From assembly GCA_013823855.1 (NCBI GenBank), contig PNMW01000035.1:86151-150150 (forward strand): 64,000 bases of DNA, read 5' to 3'. Below, in pieces: positions 9,592-18,218 of this stretch. Origin of the DNA: Lysobacteraceae bacterium (GTDB lineage Bacteria > Pseudomonadota > Gammaproteobacteria > Nevskiales > Nevskiaceae). The translations under genes and the position numbers were made by a program. A model generated the notes under the pieces. The model was not told where the DNA came from. It ran no database searches and saw only the letters and a program-made list of their open reading frames with translations. Each line of letters begins with the position of its first letter. Position 1 is the stretch's first letter.

Positions 9592-9775
9592 CGTCGTCGT
9601 AGGCGTCGGGATCCGGCTCGACCGGAATCGCGTGCCGGCCGTCGAGCCAGGCGCCAAGGTCGAGCAGCTTGCAGCGTTCGCTGCAGAACGGCCGGAACGG
9701 ATTGCGCTCGTCGAGACGGCTGGACGCGCCGCACTTCGGGCAGCGGGCGATGCGGATCGACGGTGTGCTGCTCAT
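9587..9775 (-). CDS. yacG: DNA gyrase inhibitor / zinc-binding protein YacG
   Basis: 62 residues. The four zinc Cys of YacG are present: CPKCG near residues 12-15 and CSERC near 31-35, followed by the [12 protein letters not shown] segment typical of the family. In E. coli YacG binds GyrB and blocks DNA binding by gyrase. It overlaps zapD by 4 bp (ATGA at 9772-9775), so the two are translationally coupled. This yacG-zapD-coaE-pilD order is the classic gammaproteobacterial one. Its stop codon is provided by the inverted repeat 9478-9591. Confidence 0.95.
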   Translation of the reverse strand: MSSTPSIRIARCPKCGASSRLDERNPFRPFCSERCKLLDLGAWLDGRHAIPVEPDPDAYDDA

Positions 9776-10569
9776 GCGTGCTCGGCGTGGCTGCCGGCCA
9801 GGGTGCAGCACTGCAGGTGGAAGACGATGTCGTCGGCGGTCTGGACGTTGCGCTGGTTGACATCGCCGAGCCGCATGAAGCGGAAGCTGAAGCGGTGCTT
9901 GCCGGCGCTGATCTCGGGATAGACATCGGCATCCGGCGGCACGTGAACGCGCAGCAGCGGGAACACGCCCTGCGGCACATGCAGGTGCACGCCGCTTTCG
10001 GCGACATGCTCGGACGCAGCGGTGGAATCGCGCAGCAGCCGCAGGTACAGGCCGATGGCTGCCTGATACGGGCGCAGCAGCGAGAACCAGCGCGACAGGT
10101 CGCGCTCGGTGTTCGCATACGGCCGCGACAGCCAGCGATGGAAGGCCGGCAGGTCGAACATGCAGGTGCCGCCGGGCACGCCGCTGCGGTTCAGCACCGA
10201 GAACAGGAATTCGTTGTCGCGCAGCACCGTCGACGGATGCGCGCCGGAGGCGTGCAGGGTGGTCAGTACGCTGGTGATCTCGGCCAGCACCGTATCGAGC
10301 TTGGCGCGGTCGCACTCGGGACGGGTGCGCAACCGGTTCAGCAGGCTGCGCTGTTCGGTCAGGTCGCGGATCAGCTCGGTGCGGAGATCGCTGCGGCCGA
10401 TCACCGACAGGATGTCGAGCAGGGTCTGCAGGCCGGCGCGGATACCCCAGGCGGTGGCGTCGGCCGCATGATGGGCGTATTCGGCGAACAGGAATTCGAG
10501 GCGCAGCAAGGAGCGCGTCCGCTCGTTGAGCGGCTGCTCGAAGCTGACCCATTCGGGGGTACGGTCCAT
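9772..10569 (-). CDS. zapD: Cell division protein ZapD
   Basis: 265 residues, the usual ZapD (DUF1342) length. ZapD cross-links FtsZ filaments at midcell. Family hallmarks are [19 protein letters not shown] at residues 9-27, [23 protein letters not shown], the alternating [19 protein letters not shown] and a C-terminal FHLQCC. I chose the ATG at 10567-10569 because it gives the canonical N-terminus; an upstream codon at 10612-10614 would add 15 unsupported residues. Overlaps yacG and lies 75 bp after coaE. Confidence 0.96.
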   Translation of the reverse strand: MDRTPEWVSFEQPLNERTRSLLRLEFLFAEYAHHAADATAWGIRAGLQTLLDILSVIGRSDLRTELIRDLTEQRSLLNRLRTRPECDRAKLDTVLAEITSVLTTLHASGAHPSTVLRDNEFLFSVLNRSGVPGGTCMFDLPAFHRWLSRPYANTERDLSRWFSLLRPYQAAIGLYLRLLRDSTAASEHVAESGVHLHVPQGVFPLLRVHVPPDADVYPEISAGKHRFSFRFMRLGDVNQRNVQTADDIVFHLQCCTLAGSHAEHA

Positions 10570-10644
10570 CGAAACCTGAATGCCGGCGCCAATCCCGATT
10601 GTGACCCGCGTCACGCCGCCGGGGCAAACAATTTGCTTCAGATA

Positions 10645-11250
10645 TCAGGCGCTTTCCGCACGTCCGAGGTACAGCCGGTGAAGTCGTGCGACCTGCGCTT
10701 CAACCGCCGCCGCCTCGTCGCGATTGTCGATCACGTCGTGGGCGGCATTCAGGCGGTGCTCGCGGCTGGCCTGGGCGGCGATCATCTGCCGGGCCAGCGT
10801 TTCGCTGCTGGCATCGCGGGCGGTGAGTCTTCGCAGCTGCACGTCTTCGGGGGCATCGACCAGCAGCACGCGATCGACCAGCGCGGTCATGCCGGCCTCG
10901 ATCAGGATCGCCGCCGAGTAGATGCAGTACGGCGCGGACTGGGCGGCGCGCCAGTCGGCGACCCGCCTGCGGATCGCCGGATGGGTGATCGCTTCGAGCT
11001 TCTTCAGCTGCGCCGGATCGCCGAACACCACTTCGCGCAAGCGCCGGCGGTCCAGGGTGCCGTCGTCGTGGAGCATCGCCGCGCCGAAAGTCTCGGCGAT
11101 CTCGGCCAAAGCTGGCGACGGTGGCGCCACCACCTCGCGTGCGACATCGTCGGCTTCCAGCAGCGGCACGCCGAGCGCGATGAAGGCCTTGGCGACATGG
11201 CTCTTGCCGCTGGCGATGCCGCCGGTCAGACCGATGGTCAGCACACCCAT
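10645..11250 (-). CDS. coaE: Dephospho-CoA kinase
   Basis: 201 residues; catalyses the last step of coenzyme A synthesis, phosphorylating the 3'-hydroxyl of dephospho-CoA. The P-loop GGIASGKS is at residues 10-17, followed by the family's LEADDVAR and the HPAIRRRV segment; [14 protein letters not shown] and the DVIDN end of the nucleoside-kinase fold are also clear. The start ATG at 11248-11250 lies 1 bp after the pilD stop, so the two are one transcription unit. Confidence 0.96.
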   Translation of the reverse strand: MGVLTIGLTGGIASGKSHVAKAFIALGVPLLEADDVAREVVAPPSPALAEIAETFGAAMLHDDGTLDRRRLREVVFGDPAQLKKLEAITHPAIRRRVADWRAAQSAPYCIYSAAILIEAGMTALVDRVLLVDAPEDVQLRRLTARDASSETLARQMIAAQASREHRLNAAHDVIDNRDEAAAVEAQVARLHRLYLGRAESA

Positions 11251-11251
11251 G

Positions 11252-12121
11252 TCAGTGCCCCGTGACGACGCCGGCAAGCCGGTCGCCCCAGATCAGCATC
11301 AGCCAGCCGGCGCCGGCCAGGTACGGGCCGAACGGGATCGGCACATTGCGATCGTGCTTGCGGAACGCGATCAGGCCCAGGCCGACGACGGCACCGACCG
11401 CCGACGACAGCAGCAGCATCAGCGGCAGCGCCGCGACGCCGAACCAGGCGCCGAGGGCGGCCATCAGCTTGAAATCGCCGTAGCCCATGCCGTGCTTGCC
11501 GGTCGCGATCCGGAACAGGTGATAGATCGACCACAGGCTCAGGTACCCGGCGATCGCGCCCCAGATGCTGGCGCTCATGCCGACGAACACGCCGGCCGTG
11601 CTCAAGGCCAGCCCGATCCACATCAGCGGCAAGGTCAGATCGTCCGGCAGAAGCGTGTCGCGCAGGTCGATCACGGTCAGCGCGATCAACACCCAGCTGA
11701 ACAGCAGCGCAGCGGCCAGCTGCGCCGACCAGCCGAAGCGCACCACGCAGACGGCCGACAGCGCCGCGCTGGCCACTTCGACCAGCGGGTACTGCACCGA
11801 GATCGCGGTCTTGCAGCGCGCACAGCGACCGCGCAGCGCCAGCCAGGAGATCACCGGAATGTTCTGCCAGGGCCGAATCGCGGCGCCGCAGCTCGGGCAG
11901 CAGGACGGCGGCCGGGTCAGCGACAGCTTGTTGCCGGCGGCCTGTACATCCGGCGGCAGTTCCAGCAGCTCGCGGGCCTCGGCTTTCCATTCCGCTTCGA
12001 GCATCCGCGGCAGCCGCAGGATCACCACGTTCAGGAAGCTGCCGACCAGCAGGCCGAGCAGCGTGGTGGCGATGCCGAGGAACAGCGGCTGGGTGGCGAG
12101 CGCGTCGATCAGGGCGGTCAT
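11252..12121 (-). CDS. pilD: Type IV prepilin peptidase / N-methyltransferase
   Basis: A 289-residue polytopic inner-membrane protein. It has the N-terminal methyltransferase part with the zinc tetracysteine (C75, C78, C100, C103) and the aspartyl protease part with Asp near 152-155 (IDLRDTLLPD) and D216 in GMGYGDFKLMAALGAW. It cleaves and N-methylates type IV pilins and type II secretion pseudopilins. The usual neighbours pilB and pilC are not upstream: this stretch begins with an intergenic repeat. The pilin substrates must be encoded elsewhere. The ATG at 12119-12121 gives a normal N-terminal membrane helix. Confidence 0.95.
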   Translation of the reverse strand: MTALIDALATQPLFLGIATTLLGLLVGSFLNVVILRLPRMLEAEWKAEARELLELPPDVQAAGNKLSLTRPPSCCPSCGAAIRPWQNIPVISWLALRGRCARCKTAISVQYPLVEVASAALSAVCVVRFGWSAQLAAALLFSWVLIALTVIDLRDTLLPDDLTLPLMWIGLALSTAGVFVGMSASIWGAIAGYLSLWSIYHLFRIATGKHGMGYGDFKLMAALGAWFGVAALPLMLLLSSAVGAVVGLGLIAFRKHDRNVPIPFGPYLAGAGWLMLIWGDRLAGVVTGH

Positions 12122-12231
12122 GCGGCGGGGCGGTGACAAGCGGAAGGTGATCGTAACCGCTGGTCACTTTCCAGATGCCACCGCCGTCATCACGCGGGGG
12201 CGAGTGGCGGAGGAACGGCTGGGGACACAAT

Positions 12232-12322
12232 ATTTCGCACGAAGAACACAAAGCTCACGAAGTGAAAAGCGCGGGAGAGTTGATTGCTTTACTTCGTGTT
12301 CTTCGTGTACTTCGTGCGAAAT
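12232..12322. repeat. Interspersed imperfect palindrome, copy 2 (CACGAAG type)
   Basis: Arms at 12232-12263 and 12291-12322, 32 nt each, 28 of 32 positions complementary. Each arm is three tandem units of the form CACGAAG(A)A. The centre (12264-12290) is unrelated to the other copies. It lies between the upstream end of pilD and the stop of the pirin gene. Confidence 0.8.
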
Positions 12323-12339
12323 GAACCTCCGTCCGGTGC

Positions 12340-13206
12340 TCAGGCCGCCTTGGCCAGCGTGCCGTCGTTGTAGTCGCGGATCGCCTGCTCGATCTCCTCG
12401 CGGGTGTTCATCACGAACGGCCCGTACTGGACCACCGGCTCGCCGGCGATCAGCACCGCACGCAGGCCGCTCGGGCCGGCGGTCAGGCTGACCCGCTCGC
12501 CCGGTGTCAGCACGCCCGCCGCCTGGGTCGGGATCGCTTTCGCGGCAGCGCCATCGCCGATGCTCAAGCTGCCTTCATAGGCGTAGACGAAGGCGTTGTG
12601 GCTCGCGCCGATCGCCTGCTCGAAGCGGGCGCCAGCCGGCAGCGCGAGGTCCAGATACAGCGGATCGGTCGACAGCCGGCTGGCCGGCCCGTTGACCGGC
12701 CCGCTGACCGTCTGTCCCGCCACCTCCACGGTGCCGGCGATCACCTTGATCGTGCCGCCCTCCGGCAGCGCAAGCTCCGGAATCTCGGCCGCCGGGATGT
12801 CGCGATAGCCGGCCGGCTTCATCTTTTCGGCCGCCGGCAGGTTGATCCACAGCTGGAAGCCGCGCATCCGCCCGCTTTCCTGCAGCGGCATTTCCGAATG
12901 GATCACGCCGCGGCCGGCGGTCATCCACTGCACGCCGCCGGGGCCGAGATCGCCGACGTTGCCGAGGTGGTCGCGGTGCTGCATCCGGCCATCGAGCATG
13001 TAGGTGACGGTTTCGAAGCCGCGGTGCGGATGGGCCGGAAAGCCGGCGATGTAGTCGCCCGGATGGTCGGTGCCGAATTCGTCGAGCATCAGGAACGGAT
13101 CGAGATACAGCCCGCGCTGCGCGCCGATCGAGCGGCGCAGCTTGACGCCGGCGCCATCGCTGGTCGGCATCGACTGGATCACGTGCTGCAGGCTGCGGGT
13201 GGTCAT
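12340..13206 (-). CDS. Pirin family protein
   Basis: A 288-residue bicupin of the pirin family. The metal-site His residues sit in HPHRGFETVTY (about residues 59-69), the next His in MQHRDH, and Glu in IHSEMP, so the N-terminal iron site is intact. Bacterial pirins such as YhhW have quercetinase activity, but others act as regulators, so the role stays open. It lies in a same-strand cluster with a DoxX protein and an FMN azoreductase, which points to handling of quinones or reactive electrophiles. Confidence 0.92.
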   Translation of the reverse strand: MTTRSLQHVIQSMPTSDGAGVKLRRSIGAQRGLYLDPFLMLDEFGTDHPGDYIAGFPAHPHRGFETVTYMLDGRMQHRDHLGNVGDLGPGGVQWMTAGRGVIHSEMPLQESGRMRGFQLWINLPAAEKMKPAGYRDIPAAEIPELALPEGGTIKVIAGTVEVAGQTVSGPVNGPASRLSTDPLYLDLALPAGARFEQAIGASHNAFVYAYEGSLSIGDGAAAKAIPTQAAGVLTPGERVSLTAGPSGLRAVLIAGEPVVQYGPFVMNTREEIEQAIRDYNDGTLAKAA

Positions 13207-13284
13207 GACGGTTCTCCGTGGAAGGGGGCGGGGACGCTGCGGTGCTGGCGCCGGTCCGGAACGCCCGGACCGGCGCCGCCGGGT

Positions 13285-13680
13285 TCAGCCTTGACGCCGG
13301 GCATCGAGGCTCAGGCTTCCCGCGCCATTGGCGGCGAGCAGCAGGAAGGCGCCGGCGATCGAGACGTTCTTCAGGAACAGGATCATCTGGACCGGGTCGG
13401 CGAAGTTTGCGTGGAACAGCACAGCGGCCGCCAAGGTGAAACCGGCCAGCGCCAGCGCCACCAGACGGGTCTTGAAGCCGACGATGATGGCGAGCGCGCC
13501 GATCACTTCGAGGGCGATCACCGCCGGCAGCAGCGCGCCGGGCACGCCGACCGATTCCATGTAGCCGACGGTGCCGGCATAGCCGCTGATCTTGTTGAGG
13601 CCCGCCAGCAGGAACATCGCGGCCAGCAACAGGCGGCCGGCGAGTTCGACGGCGGGATAGGTCTTGGTGGTGGTGCTCAT
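13285..13680 (-). CDS. DoxX family membrane protein
   Basis: 131 residues with four predicted membrane helices and the DoxX opening GRLLLAAMFLLAGLNKI. DoxX-like proteins are small quinone-linked or redox-associated membrane proteins of uncertain activity. It lies 78 bp downstream-to-upstream between the pirin gene and the azoreductase, a frequent neighbourhood for this family. Confidence 0.9.
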   Translation of the reverse strand: MSTTTKTYPAVELAGRLLLAAMFLLAGLNKISGYAGTVGYMESVGVPGALLPAVIALEVIGALAIIVGFKTRLVALALAGFTLAAAVLFHANFADPVQMILFLKNVSIAGAFLLLAANGAGSLSLDARRQG

Positions 13681-13736
13681 GTCGGTGCTCCGGGTTCGTG
13701 GGCTGGGGTAGTGGTCGGGCGTGGTGCCGTCGGCGT

Positions 13737-14351
13737 TCAGGCGGCAAGACGGCTGATCGCGTCACGGGCCTTGGCCAGACCGGCTTCCTTCTGCTCCGGG
13801 CCGATCGCCAGGCCTTCGGCGTAGACGAACTCGACATCGTCGAGGCCGATGAAGCGCAGGAAGTCGCGAACATAGGTGGTCTGGCTGTCGAGCGCGGTGC
13901 CCTGGTACAGGCCGCCGCGGGTGGCGAACACGTAGACCTTCTTGCCGGTGACCAGGCCGACCGGGCCGTTGGCGGTGTAGCGGAAGGTTTCACCGGCGCG
14001 GGCGATGTGGTCGAAGTAGCTCTTCAGCTGGCTCGGCACGCCGAAGTTGTACATCGGCAGGCCGAGCACGACGACGTCGGCGGCCTTCAGTTCGGCGATC
14101 AGCGCATCGGAGTGGGCGATCACCGCGTTCTGCGCCGCGTCGCGCGATTCGGCCGGGGTCACGAACGCCGAGAAGCGGGCGCCGTCGAGATGGGGAATCG
14201 GATCGCTGGCGACGTCGCGCAGCACCCGCACCGTGCCCGGATGGGCGACGAGGAAGTCGGCGACGAAGCGCTCGGCAAGCTGGCTGGACTGGCCGTTGCC
14301 GGCGAACAGGCTGGTATTGATCTGCAGCAGGGTCGGGTGCTGGGTGCTCAT
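13737..14351 (-). CDS. azoR: FMN-dependent NADH-azoreductase
   Basis: 204 residues with a flavodoxin-like fold. The FMN phosphate-binding loop appears as INTSLFAGNGQSSQLAERF near the N-terminus; PMYNFGVPSQLKSYFDHIARAGETF and ATRGGLYQGT complete the flavin site. AzoR performs two-electron reduction of azo dyes and quinones. It is the first gene of the azoR-DoxX-pirin set, which would be transcribed from the AT-rich region upstream of it. A divergent LysR gene, often found beside azoR, is absent. Confidence 0.93.
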   Translation of the reverse strand: MSTQHPTLLQINTSLFAGNGQSSQLAERFVADFLVAHPGTVRVLRDVASDPIPHLDGARFSAFVTPAESRDAAQNAVIAHSDALIAELKAADVVVLGLPMYNFGVPSQLKSYFDHIARAGETFRYTANGPVGLVTGKKVYVFATRGGLYQGTALDSQTTYVRDFLRFIGLDDVEFVYAEGLAIGPEQKEAGLAKARDAISRLAA

Positions 14352-14670
14352 GGCGCAACTCCTGGGTAGCGGGAAGGTGCGGCTATTTCATGCTTCCTTG
14401 ATTCGATAAAAAAGCAGAAGTTTCTGAGCTTTTTGATCGAACTGATCGATAGAAAATCCTGGCTCGCCGACCTCGACGAGGGCGCGGCGGCGCTGCCGAC
14501 GCGGCCTTCCGGCGCGCGGCCGGCCCGAGGGCAGCGCCGGTATTCGACCGTTGATCCAGATGCCGGGCCCGCCTGTCCCTTGTTCATTCGGTGGCCATCT
14601 GGCGGACAGGCGGCGACTCCTAAGGTCCGCTCGCCGTCATCACCGATGGTCCTGTCCCCGGAGCTTGCCG
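14352..14670. other. Intergenic region with AT-rich divergent promoter zone
   Basis: 319 bp between the divergent azoR and choice-of-anchor D genes. A patch at about 14390-14457 is strongly AT-rich against the GC-rich surroundings and has two GATCGA repeats (about 14433-14448), so it probably holds the promoters. I found no coding signal; the rest looks like ordinary GC-rich spacer. Confidence 0.4.
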
Positions 14671-17439
14671 ATGTCCCTCGCCTTCCCGTTCCTGCCTGCT
14701 CCGCCGCCCGCCCGCGCGCTGGCCTTGGCCCTGATGCTGGCTGCCGCGCTGGGCGCCGGGCCGGCATCGGCGGCCGACGCGCTGCGCGGCAAGTCGCTGT
14801 ACCTGAGCACGCCGGGCGGCATCTCCTGCGCCAACTCCAGCTGTCACGGCACCAATGTCAGCGCCAACAAGAACAAGGTACTGCGCGGCGCCAACAACCC
14901 CACGACGATCCAGAACGCGATCAACCGCGATACCGGCGGCATGGGCATCTACCGCAACAACGTGCTGACCGCGACCGACGTCGCCGACATCGCCGCCTAC
15001 CTCGGCAACCCGAACGTCAGCGCCGGACCGGTGGCGACGGTGACGCCGGCTTCGCTCGCTTTCGGCACCGTCGCCGTCGGCAGCACCAGCACCGTGCAGA
15101 CCGTGACCCTGCGCAACAGCGGCACGGCGACGCTGACGGTGGCCACGATCGCGGTCAGCAACGCCGCCTTCGTGATCGCCGGCGGCGGCAGCTGCGCAGC
15201 CGGCGGCAGTGTTGCCGCCGGCGGCAGCTGCACGGTGAACCTGCAGTTCCGGCCGACTGCCGCCGCTGCCGCCAGCGGCAGCCTGACCATCACCCACAAC
15301 GCGGCGCCGGCCACCAGCACGGTCAGCCTGAGCGGTACCGGCGGCGGGGTTGCCGCGGCGGCAGTGACGCCGAGTTCCCTGTCCTTCGGTTCGGTCGCCA
15401 CCGGCAGCCGGTCCGCGGTGCAGACCGCGACCGTGCAGAACAGCGGCTCGGCGGCACTGACCTTGTCGACGATCAGCGTCAGTAATACCCAGTTTCGCAT
15501 CACCGGCGGCAGCTGTGCGGCCGGCGGTACCGTCGCCGCTGGCGGCGGCAGCTGCACGGTGCTGGTCGATTTCGGTCCGACTGCCACCGGTGCCGCCAGT
15601 GCCAACCTGAGCATCGCCCACAACGCCAGCGCCAGTCCGCTGCTGGTCGCGCTATCCGGCTCCGGCACCGTGCCGGCGGCCCCGGGCGCACAACTGTCGC
15701 CGGCCACGCTGACCTGGTCGCAGGTGATCAACACCACGTCGACCGCGCAGACCGCGACCCTGTCGAACACCGGCACCGCGCCGCTGGCGATCACCCGCAT
15801 CGGCCTGAGCGGAGCGGCGTCGGCCGATTACACGATCGCGGCCGGCTCGACCTGCGCTGCGGGCGGCAGTATCGCCGCCGGCGCCTCGTGCAGCCTGAAC
15901 CTGAGTTTCCGGCCCTCGGCGACCGGGACCCGTGCCGCCAGCCTGAGCGTGGTTCACAACGCCGCCGGCAGCCCGTCGACCCTGAACCTCAGCGGCACCG
16001 GCACGGCGCAGGCCAGCGGCCAGATCGCGGTCAATCGCCTGTCGCTGAGCTATGCCGCGCAGCCGTTCGGCAGCAGCAGCGCGGCGCAGACGGTCACCGT
16101 CAGCAACAGCGGCAGCGCCAGCCTGACCATCGCCAGCCTGGCCTTCGCCGGCAGCCACGCCGGTGACTTCGCGACCACGCCCGGCAGCGATCCCTGCACC
16201 AGCGGCCGCAGCCTGGCGGTCGCGGCCAGCTGCACGGTCGACGTGCTGTTCACGCCGACCGCCAGCAGCGGCACGCGGACCGCGACCCTGGTGGTCAGCG
16301 CCGGCAGCGCCGGCTCGGTGTCGGTGGGCCTGAGCGGCATCGCGGCGGCTGCGGCCGCGCCGATCGTCAGCCTGACGCCGGCCAGCCTGAACTTCGGCTC
16401 GGTGGCGATCGGCAGCAGCGCGCCCAGCCAGACCTCGGTGCTCGCCAACGGCGGCACGGCGTCGCTGTCGATCGCCAGCCTGCGGGCAGCACCGGCGGTC
16501 TACAGCCTGAGCCACGACTGCCCGGCGACGCTGGCCGCCGGCAGCCGCTGCACCTTGACCGTCGGCTTCACGCCGGCCGCCCCCGGTGCCGTGTCCGGCA
16601 GCGTCGCCATCGCCAGCAATGCCGCGACCACGCCGGACACGCTGGCGCTGTCGGGCACCGGGGTCACGCCGGTGCCGGCCGCGCTCGGCTGGGTCGGCGG
16701 CTCGACCCTGAGCTTTCCGGATACCGCCAGCGGGGCGCAGTCGGCACCGCAGGCGCTGCAGCTCGGCAACAGCGGCACCAGCCCGGCGGCGCTCGGGGGG
16801 TTCTCGTTCGCCGGCAGCGCGGCGGCCGATTACCTGATCGATCCGTCGAGCAGCTGCGCCACCGGCGGCAGCCTGGCCGGCGGCGCCCGCTGCACCCTGC
16901 AGGTGGTGTTCGCGCCGGCCTCGGTCGGCGCCCGCGACGCCACGCTGTCGGTGACCAGCAGCAATGCCACGGTGCCGGCACCGGCCAGCCTGAGCGGCAA
17001 CGGCGTCGCCGGCGGCACGCCGCTGCTGGTGCTGTCGCCGACCGTGATCACCCTGACCAGCCTGCCGAACCAGCCGCTGCAGCCGCAGGTGCTGGTGATC
17101 GGCAACCAGGGCGCCGGCCCGCTGAACGTCACCGCCGAACAGGCCAGCGATGGCCTGGCGCTGCTCGACGCGGCGTCGACCGGCGGCGGCAGCTGCCGGC
17201 CGGTGCCGTTCGTGCTGGCGCCCGGCGCCAGCTGCACCCTGGTGATCAATCCGCTGGCCGACGTCGTCAACGGCACGGTCAGCGTGTTCAGCGACAGCGC
17301 GGCGGCGCCGGCACAGGCGACGGTGACCGGCAGCGCCAGCAAGAACCTTGGCGCCGCCGGCAGCGCCGGCCCCGGCCTGGTGGCGCTGCTGGCGGCGCTG
17401 GCGCTGGTCCGTCGCCGCAAGCCGGCGCCGCGCGGCTGA
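14671..17439 (+). CDS. Exported haem-binding (cytochrome c-like) protein with seven choice-of-anchor D repeats
   Basis: 922 residues. Order: signal peptide (1-31, ending GPASA); a small cytochrome-c-like domain (32-115) with a haem motif CANSSCH, i.e. C-X4-C-H in place of CXXCH, and a candidate axial Met in GGMGIYRNN; then seven repeats of about 105-110 residues of the HYDIN/ASPM/SPD2-like choice-of-anchor D type, most with a paired Cys (for example SCAAGGSVAAGGSC); finally a Gly/Ala stretch, one hydrophobic helix and an Arg-rich tail (ALALVRRRKP), which looks like a C-terminal sorting/anchor signal. The ATG at 14671 was chosen for its clean signal peptide. It heads the TlpA-DUF4266-DUF3570-ApbE genes on the same strand with a 33-bp gap. 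Function is not known; surface-held electron transfer is an inference. Confidence 0.82.
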   Translation: MSLAFPFLPAPPPARALALALMLAAALGAGPASAADALRGKSLYLSTPGGISCANSSCHGTNVSANKNKVLRGANNPTTIQNAINRDTGGMGIYRNNVLTATDVADIAAYLGNPNVSAGPVATVTPASLAFGTVAVGSTSTVQTVTLRNSGTATLTVATIAVSNAAFVIAGGGSCAAGGSVAAGGSCTVNLQFRPTAAAAASGSLTITHNAAPATSTVSLSGTGGGVAAAAVTPSSLSFGSVATGSRSAVQTATVQNSGSAALTLSTISVSNTQFRITGGSCAAGGTVAAGGGSCTVLVDFGPTATGAASANLSIAHNASASPLLVALSGSGTVPAAPGAQLSPATLTWSQVINTTSTAQTATLSNTGTAPLAITRIGLSGAASADYTIAAGSTCAAGGSIAAGASCSLNLSFRPSATGTRAASLSVVHNAAGSPSTLNLSGTGTAQASGQIAVNRLSLSYAAQPFGSSSAAQTVTVSNSGSASLTIASLAFAGSHAGDFATTPGSDPCTSGRSLAVAASCTVDVLFTPTASSGTRTATLVVSAGSAGSVSVGLSGIAAAAAAPIVSLTPASLNFGSVAIGSSAPSQTSVLANGGTASLSIASLRAAPAVYSLSHDCPATLAAGSRCTLTVGFTPAAPGAVSGSVAIASNAATTPDTLALSGTGVTPVPAALGWVGGSTLSFPDTASGAQSAPQALQLGNSGTSPAALGGFSFAGSAAADYLIDPSSSCATGGSLAGGARCTLQVVFAPASVGARDATLSVTSSNATVPAPASLSGNGVAGGTPLLVLSPTVITLTSLPNQPLQPQVLVIGNQGAGPLNVTAEQASDGLALLDAASTGGGSCRPVPFVLAPGASCTLVINPLADVVNGTVSVFSDSAAAPAQATVTGSASKNLGAAGSAGPGLVALLAALALVRRRKPAPRG

Positions 17440-17472
17440 ACCCATCCCAACCCCGAATCCAGGAGTCCTTCG

Positions 17473-17997
17473 ATGAACCCTTCATTGCTTCGGCCGAGCC
17501 GCCACGCGATCGCTGCCGCGCTGCTCGCCACCGTCGGCCTGCTGCCGGCCGCGCATGCGCTCGAGGCCGGCCAGCCGGCCCCGGCGTTCATCCTGCCGAC
17601 CGCCGATGGCAAGACCGTCAGCCTCGCGGCGCTGCGCGGCCACTACGTCTATGTCGATTTCTGGGCCTCGTGGTGCGGCCCATGCAAGCAGAGCTTTCCA
17701 TGGATGAAGGCGCTGCAGGCGAAGCTCGGCGGGCCACACTTCGAAGTGGTGGCGATCAATGTCGACGAGCAGCAGGCCGATGCCAGGCGCTTCCTCGGCG
17801 ACGCACCGGCCGGCTTCACCGTGCTGTTCGATGCCAGGGGTGCGACGCCGGCCGCCTATGGCGTTGAAGGCATGCCGACCTCGTTCCTGGTCGACCCGGA
17901 CGGCAAGGTCGTGCTCGTGCACCAGAGCTTCAAGGACAGCGAGCGCGACGCGCTGGCGCAGAAGATCGCCGTGTTGGTCGGCGGGGCGCAGCCATGA
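17473..17997 (+). CDS. Periplasmic TlpA-like thioredoxin
   Basis: 174 residues with a signal peptide (about 1-29) and a TlpA/ResA fold. The active site WCGPC is at 67-71, and a cis-Pro loop VEGMPTSFLVD follows. AGGAG lies 8 bp before the ATG. It probably reduces disulfides outside the cytoplasm, for instance the Cys pairs or haem-site Cys of its partners. Its stop overlaps the DUF4266 start by 4 bp (ATGA), tying it to the next genes. Confidence 0.92.
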   Translation: MNPSLLRPSRHAIAAALLATVGLLPAAHALEAGQPAPAFILPTADGKTVSLAALRGHYVYVDFWASWCGPCKQSFPWMKALQAKLGGPHFEVVAINVDEQQADARRFLGDAPAGFTVLFDARGATPAAYGVEGMPTSFLVDPDGKVVLVHQSFKDSERDALAQKIAVLVGGAQP

Positions 17998-18218
17998 ACC
18001 GGCTGGCCGCCGGCCTGATCGCAATCACCGCCTGCGCGGTGAGCAGCGGCTGCGCGATGCAGGCGCCGAAGCCCTGGCAGAAGGGCGTGCTCGCCAAGCC
18101 GGAAATGACCATGGCCGGCGACATGCTGGAACTGAAGTTCAACGACCACACCTGGACCAGCAAGGAAGCCAGCTTCGGCGGCTTCGGCGTGGGGGGAGGC
18201 GGCTGTGGCTGCAACTGA
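17994..18218 (+). CDS. DUF4266 small lipoprotein
   Basis: 74 residues. A lipoprotein signal ends in the lipobox VSSGC. The mature part has the DUF4266 features PWQKGVLAKPEM, a central DHTWTSKEAS and a Gly-rich tail ending GGGGCGCN, with two Cys next to the C-terminus that are likely functional. The family has no assigned activity. It overlaps both neighbours (4 bp with the thioredoxin gene, 14 bp with DUF3570), so the three are made together. No DxxTGAT flavinylation motif is visible in it. Confidence 0.88.
   Translation: MNRLAAGLIAITACAVSSGCAMQAPKPWQKGVLAKPEMTMAGDMLELKFNDHTWTSKEASFGGFGVGGGGCGCN

Noticed and set aside
12232..12322. CRISPR-like array from the repeated CACGAAG units
   Set aside because: Units are contiguous, only 9-12 nt, arranged as an inverted pair, without spacers or cas genes.
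14352..14670. Remains of a LysR gene divergent from azoR, as found in relatives
   Set aside because: No helix-turn-helix residues appear in any frame of the gap.
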